A stretch of DNA of 64,000 nt from DASRHT01 sp035293765 (lineage in GTDB: Bacteria > Chloroflexota > Ktedonobacteria > Ktedonobacterales > Ktedonobacteraceae): positions 124,001 to 188,000 of the forward strand of contig DATGMF010000060.1 of NCBI GenBank assembly GCA_035293765.1. Direction: 5' to 3'. Of this stretch, positions 53,382 through 62,661 are shown piece after piece. Both the position numbers and the translations under genes were made by a program. Numbering within the stretch: the first letter of the stretch is position 1; each line of letters begins with the position of its first letter. The notes beneath the pieces are model-generated. The model saw only the letters and a program-made list of their open reading frames with translations, was not told the origin of the DNA and searched no databases.

Positions 53382-53780
53382 AGAAATATACATATGGAGA
53401 TTATGGATGGGGTAAAGCTGCAAATAACTTATTAACTGGAAAGATCCGGTGGAGTTGTGTAGCATTTCATTTCAGAAGTTATAGTCATCATATTTTCCTG
53501 AGCTTTCCAGATACCCTCACTAGTAGATTGCCTAGATTGTTTCATATATCGAAAGCGATAGGCTAGACGAGGCTTCCTGCGCCCCTTTCAGTCCCTAACG
53601 CCATATGCAATTTTTAATCGAAGGCATCGTATTTATTTCATAAAGGCTGTGCGCGACAGCCAAAAACCCTATGCTACGGTTTATTGTGGAGCCATTCAGA
53701 CACGGCTGCAATAAGCTCTACCATAGATTCGTATCGGCGGCAGGTTAAGGATAAATTTCTCGTCAGGAGAAAGAATTTTT

Positions 53781-56700
53781 ATGAGTACGGCCCGGATTTC
53801 GCATAAGCATCAAAAGCCCACACTTCCTTCAACTACTCTTCACCGGGAAGAAATCATTCAAGCGCTGGCAGACGCTATCGAACCTCGCGATTCAGCTATG
53901 TCCTCTCCGCATAAACTGGTACTGCTCTGTGCGTCGGCGGGATATGGCAAAACGACGCTCCTCGTGGATACAGTCAACCGTCTCTCAAGCAGGTGTTGCT
54001 GGTATATCTTAGATGACTCTGATGCTGATCCCGCCATTTTTCTGCAACGGTTACTTGCCAGCATCCAATACTGCCTTCCAGCCTTTGGAAGACAGTTGAC
54101 CACGCAGCTTGAAGAAAGCAACCCGGAGACAGAGGAACGTAGTGGCACCATCACGGAGCCGGAAAACTTCTTTGATGCGTTGCTGGACGCGCTCAAAAAT
54201 GAAATCCCACAGAGGTTCGTCCTCATACTTTGTAACTACCACGAGGTAAACCAGAGCGAGACCATCAATAAGCTTGTCAACCGTTTAATTGCATATCTTC
54301 CTCCTCAAGGGACCGTGGTTATCGAGAGTCAAGCCATGCCCAATTTAATGCTGGTTCCCCTCATCGCTCGTCACCAGATGTTTGGCATGGGAAATGACGG
54401 ATTGCGCTTCTCCGCGCAAGAAGTCTATGACCTGGCCCGTTTACAAGGCATCACCACGCTTTCACTCCAGGAGGCCGAACAGCTCGCAGCCTCTTTTGAA
54501 GGCTGGATCGCAGGCATTATGCTTGGTTCTTGCGTGGGATATTCCCAGTTCCGTCGCCCAGATTTACCTGCCAGTGAAAACTGGTGTAAAACGGCGCTTA
54601 TTGGTGACGATGCTCAACTGCTGGCGTACGTCACAAACGAAGTTTTCAAACACGAAACGGCTACTTGCGAATTCCTCAAAAAAACCTCGATTCTGACCCG
54701 ACTGAGTCCTGAACGCTGCAATGCGCTTTTAGCAATCAATGATGCCGCCGAGCAATTAGCCTATGCAGAACAGCGAGGGCTGTTTGTTGTACGGGACAGG
54801 GAGAATAAAAACGCTGGCTTGAACAAAGATTATATCTGCCACCCCGTGCTCCGTCAGCTCTTCTCAGATCACCTGCGCTCCCAATGTCCCACGTACTATC
54901 GAACGCTCCATAGCCAGGCTGCCCACCTCCTGCTGGCTGATCGGCAGCACGAGCAGGCTTTGACACATGCATGCCAGGCCCAAGAGTACACGCTGGCAGT
55001 CAACATTATTTTGGATGCAACCAGCTCTATCAATTACGAGGAGCACAGCGCAGCCATACTACGCTGGCTGGAGATGCTACCAGAAGAAATCTTCAAACAA
55101 TCTCCCCGCTTACTGTTGATTGCCTCCAATATTCATCTCAGGCTGGGCGAATTCTCCCTGGTGCCGCCTCTACTAGACAGCGCGGATGCTTTATTAAAAG
55201 CCGGCTCGCCGGAGCAAAACCACGACAACCTTTTGAACTTGCAAGCGGAACTTAGCATTGCACGGGGGCATTTGCTCTTCTTCCACGGCGATTTTGGCCG
55301 CACCCGGGAACTTTGCCAGCATGCCTTAGAGTTGCTTCCTCCCAGCGAGCACCATCTCCATATTAGAGCATATCAATATCTGGGCATTTCCCTCATCGTC
55401 GGTTCCGGCCAGGTACAGGACGGCATTGCTAAGCTGCAACTGGCACTCCAGATGAGTCGAACGCTACAGAACGAAGCACAAATAGCCACTTTGCACAGGC
55501 TTATTGCCAATGCCTATAGCTGGATTGGCAATCACGCGCTGGCAGAACATCATCAAATGCGCGCATTTCAAATCTGGGAGAAACAGAACAACACTACCGG
55601 TATCATCTATAGCCTGAGCAGCCTGGGATTGCTCAAGATGCGTCAGGGATTTACCCAGGAGGCCGGAGAACTGCTTCAACGAGCGCTGTACCAGGCCCGC
55701 GATGTCTATCATTTTAAAAGCGGCGAGGCGTATGCCCTGGCGGCACTGGGCGACCTGCATAACAGCCTCGGTCAATATACAGAGGCGCTGACCTATCTAG
55801 AAGACGGCCTGAACCTGGCTCGCCATTGTGAGGACCGCTACCTTACCTATTGTAGCCTCTGCAATCTCGCCATGACCTATCTTTTCATGGATGACACACA
55901 AACGGCCCAGTTTTTCCTCAACCAGATCTTTTTTAAAGAGGGGGAGAACAACAGCTTTGAGAAGTGCCTGTTCCACCTGACACAAGGAACGGTCTATCTT
56001 TTTCAACAAGACTATAAGCAAGCCGAGTCGACCCTGGAGTATACAGCAGATATCACCAGGCGCGCCAATATTCAAATTATTTACATCAACGCTCTCCTCC
56101 GACTGATTGTGTGCTATCTCCGGCAAGGCCAAAAACGGGCCGCCTTGCCACTGAGCAAATGCCTCATTGATCTTAATAAAAAAGGCGACTTTGACTTCTT
56201 TCTCCAGATCGAGTCGAAGCGTTACCCCGAGCTGCAACCTTTTCTAGACCAGGCCACAGGAACAAAAAATGCGGCAGCGGTGACACCACAGGTGCCTCAG
56301 GAACAACAGACTCCTTCCGGGGTAACGGTACAGGTACTACCAGGCCAACAGGACGTTTCTTCCTTACAGATTCTAGCCCTGGGTGAACCAAAAGTTCTTC
56401 TTAATGGGACGCCTATTACACGCTGGCGCATGGCGCGTACGTTGGAACTTTTCTTCTTACTGCTCGAAAACAGGGCTCCCATGCGCAAAGATCAAATCTC
56501 ATTGGCACTCTGGCCTGAAAATGACAATCAGCTTGACTCGACTGTACGCACGACAATCTACTACCTGCGCAAAGCTCTTGGAGAGAATTGCTTGATTTTC
56601 CAATCCGGCCTGTACAGGCTTAATCTGGCGTCAATCGGAGGGGGCACAGTGTGGTATGACGTGGAAATTTTCAACGAACAGTATAGTCAGGCAAAAAAGG

Positions 56701-57113
56701 CGCTGAAGGAGAAAGCTGACGAGATAGCGGTTGCTGCTCTGACCAAAATGGTGGATTTATATCATGGCGACTATCTACAACCTTTCTATAACGATTGGTG
56801 CAGCTTTCGTCGAGATAAGTTACGGCAAGCATATATGGATGCCCGCCATCAACTCGCGCTTATTGCCTGGCGGCGGGAAGATTGGGAAAGCAGCATGCAA
56901 CACTGGACGCACCTGCTGATCGTCGATCCTTGCCATGAAGCCGCTCATTACGGGATTATGCGTTGCTATCTCCAACAGGGAAAGAGAGAGCAGGCATTGA
57001 GACAGTTTCAGCGATGCAGGCAAAATCTCCAGGACGAGCTGCACACCACACCGGGGACCTCACTGCAAAAACTTTATCGCAGTCTGACCTCGACTGTCCC
57101 CGAAGCCGGGTAG
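53781..57113 (+). CDS. MalT-like ATPase/TPR protein with C-terminal SARP (wHTH-BTAD) domain
   Basis: An 1110-residue regulator. The N-terminal part has a Walker A motif ASAGYGKTT near residues 51-59 and a MalT/NACHT-like layout. A long tetratricopeptide region follows (about 400-800, with recognisable units such as GEAYALAALGDLHNSLGQYTEAL). Near 845 a Gln/Pro/Thr-rich linker leads to an OmpR-like winged helix (LGEPKVLLNG to the RTTIYYLRKALG segment) and a bacterial transcriptional activation domain to the end. Such proteins usually act as activators of secondary-metabolite genes. The SARP unit is C-terminal, opposite to the classical AfsR order. GGAG lies 11 bp before the ATG. It is the best candidate for a cluster-specific activator. 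Confidence 0.87.
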   Translation: MSTARISHKHQKPTLPSTTLHREEIIQALADAIEPRDSAMSSPHKLVLLCASAGYGKTTLLVDTVNRLSSRCCWYILDDSDADPAIFLQRLLASIQYCLPAFGRQLTTQLEESNPETEERSGTITEPENFFDALLDALKNEIPQRFVLILCNYHEVNQSETINKLVNRLIAYLPPQGTVVIESQAMPNLMLVPLIARHQMFGMGNDGLRFSAQEVYDLARLQGITTLSLQEAEQLAASFEGWIAGIMLGSCVGYSQFRRPDLPASENWCKTALIGDDAQLLAYVTNEVFKHETATCEFLKKTSILTRLSPERCNALLAINDAAEQLAYAEQRGLFVVRDRENKNAGLNKDYICHPVLRQLFSDHLRSQCPTYYRTLHSQAAHLLLADRQHEQALTHACQAQEYTLAVNIILDATSSINYEEHSAAILRWLEMLPEEIFKQSPRLLLIASNIHLRLGEFSLVPPLLDSADALLKAGSPEQNHDNLLNLQAELSIARGHLLFFHGDFGRTRELCQHALELLPPSEHHLHIRAYQYLGISLIVGSGQVQDGIAKLQLALQMSRTLQNEAQIATLHRLIANAYSWIGNHALAEHHQMRAFQIWEKQNNTTGIIYSLSSLGLLKMRQGFTQEAGELLQRALYQARDVYHFKSGEAYALAALGDLHNSLGQYTEALTYLEDGLNLARHCEDRYLTYCSLCNLAMTYLFMDDTQTAQFFLNQIFFKEGENNSFEKCLFHLTQGTVYLFQQDYKQAESTLEYTADITRRANIQIIYINALLRLIVCYLRQGQKRAALPLSKCLIDLNKKGDFDFFLQIESKRYPELQPFLDQATGTKNAAAVTPQVPQEQQTPSGVTVQVLPGQQDVSSLQILALGEPKVLLNGTPITRWRMARTLELFFLLLENRAPMRKDQISLALWPENDNQLDSTVRTTIYYLRKALGENCLIFQSGLYRLNLASIGGGTVWYDVEIFNEQYSQAKKALKEKADEIAVAALTKMVDLYHGDYLQPFYNDWCSFRRDKLRQAYMDARHQLALIAWRREDWESSMQHWTHLLIVDPCHEAAHYGIMRCYLQQGKREQALRQFQRCRQNLQDELHTTPGTSLQKLYRSLTSTVPEAG

Positions 57114-57325
57114 GCCGCCGCCGAGATGCTGATTGCTCAATCCTTTTGCTTCATCGATGCCCATCTGGCAGCCAAAAAGGCCGCGAGAACGCGGGTCTCG
57201 CGCGCTGTCAGAATCTGCGGGAAGAATTACATGCTATCCCTAACGCTTCAATCCAAAAACTTTACCAACGTATCATCCAAGCTAACGCGTCAGAAGAGAT
57301 CGCATTGCGTCATCAAAAACCGTGA
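57111..57325 (+). pseudogene. Decayed remnant of a second BTAD/SARP C-terminus
   Basis: Immediately after the MalT-SARP stop, one frame from about 57111 reads a BTAD-like AAEMLIAQSF..., and another frame from about 57197 reads CQNLREELHAIPNASIQKLY. The latter aligns with CRQNLQDELHTTPGTSLQKL at the end of the intact SARP gene. The two parts are in different frames, so this is a frameshifted fragment, probably left from a duplicated or replaced SARP gene. Confidence 0.6.
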
Positions 57326-57413
57326 CTCGGTCTCAAGGAGTTGCTCGCCCAGGACCGGCCTCTTTTCTGCTCACTTGAAGGACCAGCGCGCCATATGATA
57401 TGCTGAAGTACGA

Positions 57414-57423
57414 TATGATCATA
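57414..57423. promoter_or_regulatory. Candidate operator palindrome before the acyl-CoA synthetase
   Basis: A perfect 10-bp palindrome TATGATCATA, 23 bp before the start of the acyl-CoA synthetase gene. A related ATATGATATG lies 20 bp upstream. It is short enough to occur by chance in AT-rich DNA. Confidence 0.3.
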
Positions 57424-57446
57424 CAATAATAAAGAGGTGAACACAC

Positions 57447-58952
57447 ATGCCGACCCTCCTCGACGTTCTGAACGCCGGCCACGACCAGCACGTTGCCATC
57501 ATAACCCAGTCCGGTCTCACGCTGACGTACCGCCAGCTACGAGACGAGGTCACGCGGGCTGCCGAGCACCTCTCGTCCTGCGGCGTCAGGCCCGGCGAGA
57601 GAGTGGGGATGGTCTACCCAAATTCGGCTGAGGCCATCGTGCTCTTCCTCGCCGCCGCGGTCGCGGGAACTGCGGCGCCGCTCAACCCGAGCTACAAACG
57701 GGAGGAGTTCGCCTTCTACCTGGAAGATACGCGGGCTCGCGTACTGCTCGTGCCACCTGGCGGCTACCAGGCCGCCCGCGAGGCGCTACCGGCGGGCGGG
57801 ATGGTCATCGAGGCCGGCTTCGACGAAAGCGGCACGCTGCGACTGGAGCCTATGTCACAAACGCCGTCGCTGCGCGGCGGCCCGACCGCACCTAAGGATG
57901 ACGACGTGGCGCTGGTTCTCCATACCAGTGGCACGACCAGTCGCCCCAAGATTGTCCCATTGCGACATCGCAACCTTGCAGCTTCGGTCGCCAACATCAT
58001 CCCCTCCTACAAGCTAACAGAGGATGACGTCTCGCTCTGTGTGATGCCGCTCTTCCACGTTCATGGTCTGGTAGCGTCGGCTCTCGCCACGTTCGGCTCG
58101 GGCGGCACGGTGGTCGTGCCCCAACGCTTCAGCCCCTTCGAGTTTTGGGGGCTGCTCGGCGAGCATCGCGTGACGTGGTATTCCGCGGTGCCAACCATCC
58201 ACCAGATGATCGTGGGCCGAGCATCCCACGGCAAGCAGGCAGCGGCAAGCTCTCTCCGCTTCGCCCGATCATGTAGCTCCGCGCTCTCTCCTCAGCTCAT
58301 GGGCGAGCTCGAAGCCCTGCTCGACGTACCGGTGCTCCAGGCATACGGCATGACCGAGGCTTCACACCAGATGGCCTCCAACCCTCTGCCACCGGGCAGC
58401 CGGCAACCGGGCTCGGTCGGCGTCGGCACGGGTGTTGAGATCGCGATCCTTGACGAGCATTGCAATCTCCTTCCTGTCGGGGCAGTGGGCGAAGTAGCGG
58501 TGCGTGGCCCCAACGTGATGGACGGGTACGAGGCCAACCCTGCGGCTACGAGCGCGGCCTTCTGTGGGGACTGGTTCCGCACCGGCGACCAGGGGACCCT
58601 CGATCAGGACGGCTACCTCACGCTTCAGGGCAGGATCAAGGAACTGATCATCCGAGGAGGGGAGAAGATCGCTCCTCGGGAGATCGACGAGGTCCTGGAA
58701 AGCCACCCGGCGGTTGCCGAGGCGGTCACATTCGGCCTGCCACACAAAACCTGGGGTGAAGAGGTGGCGGCGGCGGTCGTGCTGAAGGGAGAGGTGGGGA
58801 AGCGGGACCTGACTGATTTCTGTCGCCAGCGCCTTGCCGACTTCAAGATTCCGAGCCAGTTTTTCTTCGTCGATGACATCCCTCGTACCAGTACGGGCAA
58901 GATCCAGCGGCGGCATGTGGCGGCGGCCTTCACAGAGGGGGGAACGCAGTGA
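57447..58952 (+). CDS. Acyl-CoA synthetase, AAE3/Pcs60 (oxalate-CoA ligase)-like
   Basis: A 501-residue ANL-superfamily enzyme. The AMP-binding loop is HTSGTTSRPK. Landmarks typical of the AAE3/Pcs60 group are PLFHVHGL, WYSAVPTIHQMI, AYGMTEASHQMASNPLPPG, RGPNVMDGY and GRIKELIIRGGEKIAPREID. Members ligate CoA to small acids such as oxalate; the substrate here is not proven. AGAGGTGA precedes the ATG. The stop overlaps the GTG of the next gene (GTGA), so the two are translationally coupled. The DNA of this pair is visibly more GC-rich than the NRPS genes, with G/C-ending codons, suggesting a separate origin. No link to the lipopeptide is evident. Confidence 0.85.
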   Translation: MPTLLDVLNAGHDQHVAIITQSGLTLTYRQLRDEVTRAAEHLSSCGVRPGERVGMVYPNSAEAIVLFLAAAVAGTAAPLNPSYKREEFAFYLEDTRARVLLVPPGGYQAAREALPAGGMVIEAGFDESGTLRLEPMSQTPSLRGGPTAPKDDDVALVLHTSGTTSRPKIVPLRHRNLAASVANIIPSYKLTEDDVSLCVMPLFHVHGLVASALATFGSGGTVVVPQRFSPFEFWGLLGEHRVTWYSAVPTIHQMIVGRASHGKQAAASSLRFARSCSSALSPQLMGELEALLDVPVLQAYGMTEASHQMASNPLPPGSRQPGSVGVGTGVEIAILDEHCNLLPVGAVGEVAVRGPNVMDGYEANPAATSAAFCGDWFRTGDQGTLDQDGYLTLQGRIKELIIRGGEKIAPREIDEVLESHPAVAEAVTFGLPHKTWGEEVAAAVVLKGEVGKRDLTDFCRQRLADFKIPSQFFFVDDIPRTSTGKIQRRHVAAAFTEGGTQ

Positions 58953-59926
58953 AATTTGCCATCGTGGGCGCCGGCGCTACCGGCGGCTATCTGGGCGCTT
59001 GCCTTGCCCGAGCCGGCCTTGAGGTCACCCTGATTGCCCGAGGGCCGCATCTGGCTGCCATGCGGGAGCATGGCTTGAAGGTCCTGGAGGCTGATGATAC
59101 GTCCTTCACGACCCATCCTGCCTGCACCGACCGGTTGGACGCTATCGCCTCTGCCGATACCGTCTTTGTGACGCTCAAAGCTCACAGCCTCGCCGGCATG
59201 GCTCCGGCCCTTGCGTCGGCAGCCGGGAAGCAGAGCACCTTCGTCTTCGTTCAAAACGGCGTCCCCTGGTGGTTCTTTCTCGGCACTGATGATGACACCC
59301 ACCTTGAGTCCGTGGACCCGGGCGGTGTAATCGCGTCCAGTTTCCCCGCCGAGCGCGTGCTCGGCTGCGTGGCCTATCCGGCGACCACTCTCGTGGAGCC
59401 CGGAGTCGTGCGACACGTCGAGGGGAACCGTTTCTCTCTGGGCGAGCTGGACGGCGCGCGGACGGATAGAGTACGTTCACTCTCATCTGCCCTGATGCAG
59501 GCCGGGCTCAAGGCACCGGTGCAGACACGCCTGCGCCAGGAGATCTGGCTGAAGCTGATCGGCAATGCTACCCTGAACCCCGTTACCGCGTTGACGCGGG
59601 CAACGCTGAGCGATCTGCTGGCAGACGAGGCAAGCCGAGACCTTATCCGCCGGCTGATGCTGGAAGTGGAGGCCGTGGGAAGCGCGTATGGCATCCATCC
59701 TGACATCAGCGTTGATCGGCGTCTGGAGGGCGCAGCGCGCGTCGGCCAGCACCGCACCTCCATGCTTCAGGATGTGGAGGCAGGCCGTCCGCTGGAAGTC
59801 GAGGCACTGGTCGGTTCGGTGGTCGAGATGGGTCGCAGGAGGAACGTGCCCACACCGGCGCTGGAAGTTGTTTATCAGCTCACGCGTCAACTCGACATTT
59901 CAGTATCCTCAAGCGGGTCGCGATAA
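58949..59926 (+). CDS. 2-Dehydropantoate 2-reductase (PanE/ApbA)-family protein
   Basis: A 325-residue protein with the NADP motif GAGATGGYLG at the N-terminus and, further on, VTLKAHSL, FVQNGVPWW and KLIGNATLNPVTAL with the conserved Lys and Asn region of the family. The family reduces ketopantoate or similar 2-keto acids. Coupling to an AAE3-like ligase rather than panB/panC suggests a degradative or salvage role instead of pantothenate synthesis. The last residues (ISVSSSGSR) and the stop codon come from a family-2 dispersed repeat that begins at 59898, so the original C-terminus was altered by that insertion. Confidence 0.85.
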   Translation: MKFAIVGAGATGGYLGACLARAGLEVTLIARGPHLAAMREHGLKVLEADDTSFTTHPACTDRLDAIASADTVFVTLKAHSLAGMAPALASAAGKQSTFVFVQNGVPWWFFLGTDDDTHLESVDPGGVIASSFPAERVLGCVAYPATTLVEPGVVRHVEGNRFSLGELDGARTDRVRSLSSALMQAGLKAPVQTRLRQEIWLKLIGNATLNPVTALTRATLSDLLADEASRDLIRRLMLEVEAVGSAYGIHPDISVDRRLEGAARVGQHRTSMLQDVEAGRPLEVEALVGSVVEMGRRRNVPTPALEVVYQLTRQLDISVSSSGSR

Positions 59927-60000
59927 ACACCAGCGCCTACCGCCCTCTTGGGGAGAAATATACCATCGAGTCCTAAGGTGTCAGTGGGAATGCACTAGGA
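59898..60000. repeat. Dispersed repeat at the convergent ends of the PanE-like gene and purB (family 2)
   Basis: About 103 bp beginning TTTCAGTATCCTCAAGCGG, matching the element inside NRPS3 (46354-46458) along its length with scattered differences. It supplies the stop codon and last codons of the PanE-like gene and, at its far end, the TAG stop of purB. Confidence 0.75.
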
Positions 60001-61371
60001 AAGCCGGTCATCTTCAAAGATATGCTCGACCAACTGAGGTGCCAGCCCTATATAGCTCTGCGGCTCCATCTCTAGCAAACGTTTTTTATCTTCAGGCGAC
60101 ACTTGCAAATCACGCACAAAGCGCTTCATCTCCTCTGCCACCACTTCATGACCGCGCGTCAACGCTTTGAGCTTTTCATAAGGATTCTCATGCCCATACT
60201 TGCGCATCAGCGTTTGAACCGCCTCGCCAAGCACTTCCCACGAATTTGCCAGGGCATCCTGTATCACTTGCTCGTTTACGCTCACTCCTTCCATACCCTT
60301 GATCGTAGAAAGTAACGCCAGATAAGAATGACCAAAGCCCACCCCCATATTGCGCAAGGCCGAGGAATCGGAAAGGTCACGCTGTAAACGAGAAACCGGC
60401 AATTTATTTGCCAGACAGTCAAAGAGAGCTGAACTGATAATGAAATTTGCTTCGGCGTTCTCAAAATGAATCGGATTGACCTTATGTGGCATAGTAGAAG
60501 ACCCTACCTCTCCCTCTACCGTTCTTTGCTTAAAATATCCTAATGAGATATACGACCACATATCCCGGTCAAAATCTAGCGTAATGGTGTTAAAACGGAT
60601 GATGGCCTGAAAAATTTCTGCCATGTAGTCGTGAGACTCGATCTGGGTCGTCAGAGGATTAAAGGTTAACCCCAAACGCTCAACAAAATTTCTCGCAATC
60701 TCCTGCCACGGAACGTCGGGATAGGCAAAAACATGGGCATTATAATTCCCCACAGCCCCATTTAATTTGCCCAGATATTCCAGGTTTTCAACTTGCTTGA
60801 GCTGCCTCTGCCAGCGATGGACAAACACGGCCAGTTCTTTGCCCAGGGTCGTCGGGGTCGCAGGTTGCCCATGCGTGTGCGCAAGCATCGCAATAGAGGC
60901 CGCTTGCTGCGCCATAGCTGCAACCTGCGCTACCATTTTCCGAGCCAGGGGAAGCCATACCTGGGCTATAGCCTGCTTCAACATCAAACCATGAGACAAA
61001 TTATTAATGTCTTCAGAAGTACAGGCAAAATGCACAAACTCCTTCCATGCCTCTAGCGGGCTATGAGCTAATTTGGACTTCACATAATACTCGACCGCCT
61101 TTACATCATGCCTGGTCGTCTGCTCAAACTTTTTAATCTGGTGGGCCTCAGTTTCATCAAAATTTGTCGTAATATTGCGCAAGAAGGCCACTTCGTCAGG
61201 ACGAAAAGAACGCACTTCTGGTATCCATTCACTCTCTGCAAGCTGAATCAGCCACTCGACTTCAACGTGTACTCGATACTTCATCAGAGCCCACTCGGAA
61301 AAATACTCGCTCAGTGCAAGCAACATATGCTGATAGCGACCATCGAGGGGTGAGATGGCTTTAATGGACAT
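59995..61371 (-). CDS. purB: Adenylosuccinate lyase
   Basis: A 458-residue member of the fumarase/aspartase superfamily, acting twice in purine synthesis (SAICAR to AICAR, and adenylosuccinate to AMP). Landmarks are SPLDGRY at the N-terminus, the THGQPATPTT segment and the signature GSSTMPHKVNPI. Its N-terminal form and length fit the purB group of the E. coli type. The start at 61371 is preferred because GGGATAGGT precedes it and the homology begins there (MSIKAISPLDGRY). The last codon and stop lie in a dispersed repeat. Confidence 0.95.
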   Translation of the reverse strand: MSIKAISPLDGRYQHMLLALSEYFSEWALMKYRVHVEVEWLIQLAESEWIPEVRSFRPDEVAFLRNITTNFDETEAHQIKKFEQTTRHDVKAVEYYVKSKLAHSPLEAWKEFVHFACTSEDINNLSHGLMLKQAIAQVWLPLARKMVAQVAAMAQQAASIAMLAHTHGQPATPTTLGKELAVFVHRWQRQLKQVENLEYLGKLNGAVGNYNAHVFAYPDVPWQEIARNFVERLGLTFNPLTTQIESHDYMAEIFQAIIRFNTITLDFDRDMWSYISLGYFKQRTVEGEVGSSTMPHKVNPIHFENAEANFIISSALFDCLANKLPVSRLQRDLSDSSALRNMGVGFGHSYLALLSTIKGMEGVSVNEQVIQDALANSWEVLGEAVQTLMRKYGHENPYEKLKALTRGHEVVAEEMKRFVRDLQVSPEDKKRLLEMEPQSYIGLAPQLVEHIFEDDRLS

Positions 61372-61585
61372 ACCTATCCCTTTCTCGTTTAGCAAGCAAT
61401 GCTTTCAACAGTAAAAGCGCCTCCCGCTCTTTTGCGGCGAATTTCATGCATCAACCTGGTACCTTTTCGAGTTCTTTAGCCAGGAACTCACTAAAAATAT
61501 TATACTGCTTTGAGACGCTTTCTTCTTGATACAAATGACGCATAGAATACAGTCTGATCCTTTGGTAGAAAGGTAAATAGATACA

Positions 61586-62233
61586 TTGCATGAACGCACC
61601 ACCACTGCCGCCATTATCTTAGCGGCAGGGACGTCCAGCCGTATGAGAGCCGGGCACCATAAATTGCTGCTGCCGCTTGGCAATCGCCCGGTGCTGGCCC
61701 ACGTCATTGAGGCAACGCTGGCCTCCCAGGCTCGCCCTGTTATCGTTGTGCTGGGTCATCAAGCGGAGCAGGTGCGGGCAGCTATCGCACAATATACAGG
61801 TCATTCAGCAATCAGCATGATAGAAAATCCTGATTACCGGCAAGGGATGAGCACCTCGTTGCAAGCAGGGGTGAAAGCAATCGCAAATCTGGCAGCAGCA
61901 TCCAGGCCCGATAGCGCCCTGATCATCCTGGGCGATCAGCCAATGATGACCGCTCATATCCTCGACACCTTGATTGCAGCCAGGCAGACAACCGGTAAGC
62001 GCATCATCACACCTTTCTATGAAGGCAAACGCGGCAATCCCATCCTCTTTGACGCGAGCCTTTTCCCCGAGCTGCTTGAAGTGACAGGCGATGAGGGAGC
62101 GCGCAGCGTCGTTGAGCGCCATCGCCAGGAGGTTGCAACGGTCGAACTGGGCAATGCGGTCGCGGCATACGATGTTGATACATGGGAAGCTTACCAGCAG
62201 GTCGTCGAGGAATGGCAGAGCCAGCAGAAATAG
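61586..62233 (+). CDS. MocA/MobA-like nucleotidyltransferase
   Basis: A 215-residue NTP-transferase-domain protein with AAIILAAGTSSRM and the downstream Lys (HKLLLPLGNRP), followed by LIILGDQPMM. This pattern fits the molybdenum cofactor cytidylyl/guanylyltransferase group. No other cofactor genes are in view, so the exact nucleotide and acceptor are open. It appears to start at a TTG at 61586 with AAAGG about 12 bp upstream; no better in-frame start is available before the conserved motif. It is followed by a palindromic repeat and a TPR gene. Confidence 0.8.
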   Translation: MHERTTTAAIILAAGTSSRMRAGHHKLLLPLGNRPVLAHVIEATLASQARPVIVVLGHQAEQVRAAIAQYTGHSAISMIENPDYRQGMSTSLQAGVKAIANLAAASRPDSALIILGDQPMMTAHILDTLIAARQTTGKRIITPFYEGKRGNPILFDASLFPELLEVTGDEGARSVVERHRQEVATVELGNAVAAYDVDTWEAYQQVVEEWQSQQK

Positions 62234-62270
62234 GGCAGTAGGGGCACGGCCTTGCGCCTGCCCTGCTGCG
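62231..62270. repeat. Palindromic repeat after the MocA-like gene (family 1)
   Basis: GGCAGTAGGGGCACGGCC and CGCCTGCCCTGC lie directly after the TAG stop. They have the same GTAGGGGC...GCCCTGC outline as the other family-1 copies. Confidence 0.6.
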
Positions 62271-62284
62271 GAAAGGAAACGAAC

Positions 62285-62644
62285 GTGCAACAACAGGCCA
62301 GATTCTGGCGCGAACATAGCCAGCAGCTCTCGACGGCTATTCGTTATGTCGAGGCGCTTGCCGCAGCCGAGCGCGCCGTTGCGATTGATCAGACGAACGC
62401 GGAAGGCTGGTACATCAAAGGGACCTGTCTGGCGATGCTGGCACGCCACCAGGAAGCTCTGGCGGATTTTGAGCAAGCCCTTTCGCTAGATACCCGCTAC
62501 GCTCCCGCCTGGGATGCGAAGGCGTGGGTGCTGGGCATCATGGGCAGGAAGGAAGAGGCGCTTGCCGCCATCAATCGCGCTCTGGAGCTTGACCCTGAGT
62601 ATTTCGAGGCTCAGAAACGCAAGCAGCGCTTGGAGGCGATGTAA
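62285..62644 (+). CDS. Tetratricopeptide repeat protein
   Basis: A 119-residue protein made of about three TPR units, for example AEGWYIKGTCLAMLARHQEA and APAWDAKAWVLGIMGRKEEA. The GTG start at 62285 is chosen because AAAGGAAACG precedes it; a longer TTG-started frame reads back into the palindromic repeat. No signal peptide. It probably mediates protein-protein contacts; the partner is unknown. Confidence 0.75.
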   Translation: MQQQARFWREHSQQLSTAIRYVEALAAAERAVAIDQTNAEGWYIKGTCLAMLARHQEALADFEQALSLDTRYAPAWDAKAWVLGIMGRKEEALAAINRALELDPEYFEAQKRKQRLEAM

Positions 62645-62661
62645 CCAGAAATTTCGCTATG

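Larger units (their letters stand above)
53185..53780. other. 596-bp divergent regulatory region upstream of the MalT-SARP gene
   Basis: No gene was seen. The region is AT-rich towards the SARP side. It holds two pairs of direct repeats with 11-bp spacing and one promoter-like hexamer pair (both listed separately), leaving an untranslated leader of nearly 400 bases before the MalT-SARP start. Confidence 0.5.

Noticed and set aside
58625..59416. A 263-codon minus-strand frame across the AAE3-like and PanE-like genes
   Set aside because: It spans the coupled junction of two well-supported genes and is a by-product of GC-rich codon usage.
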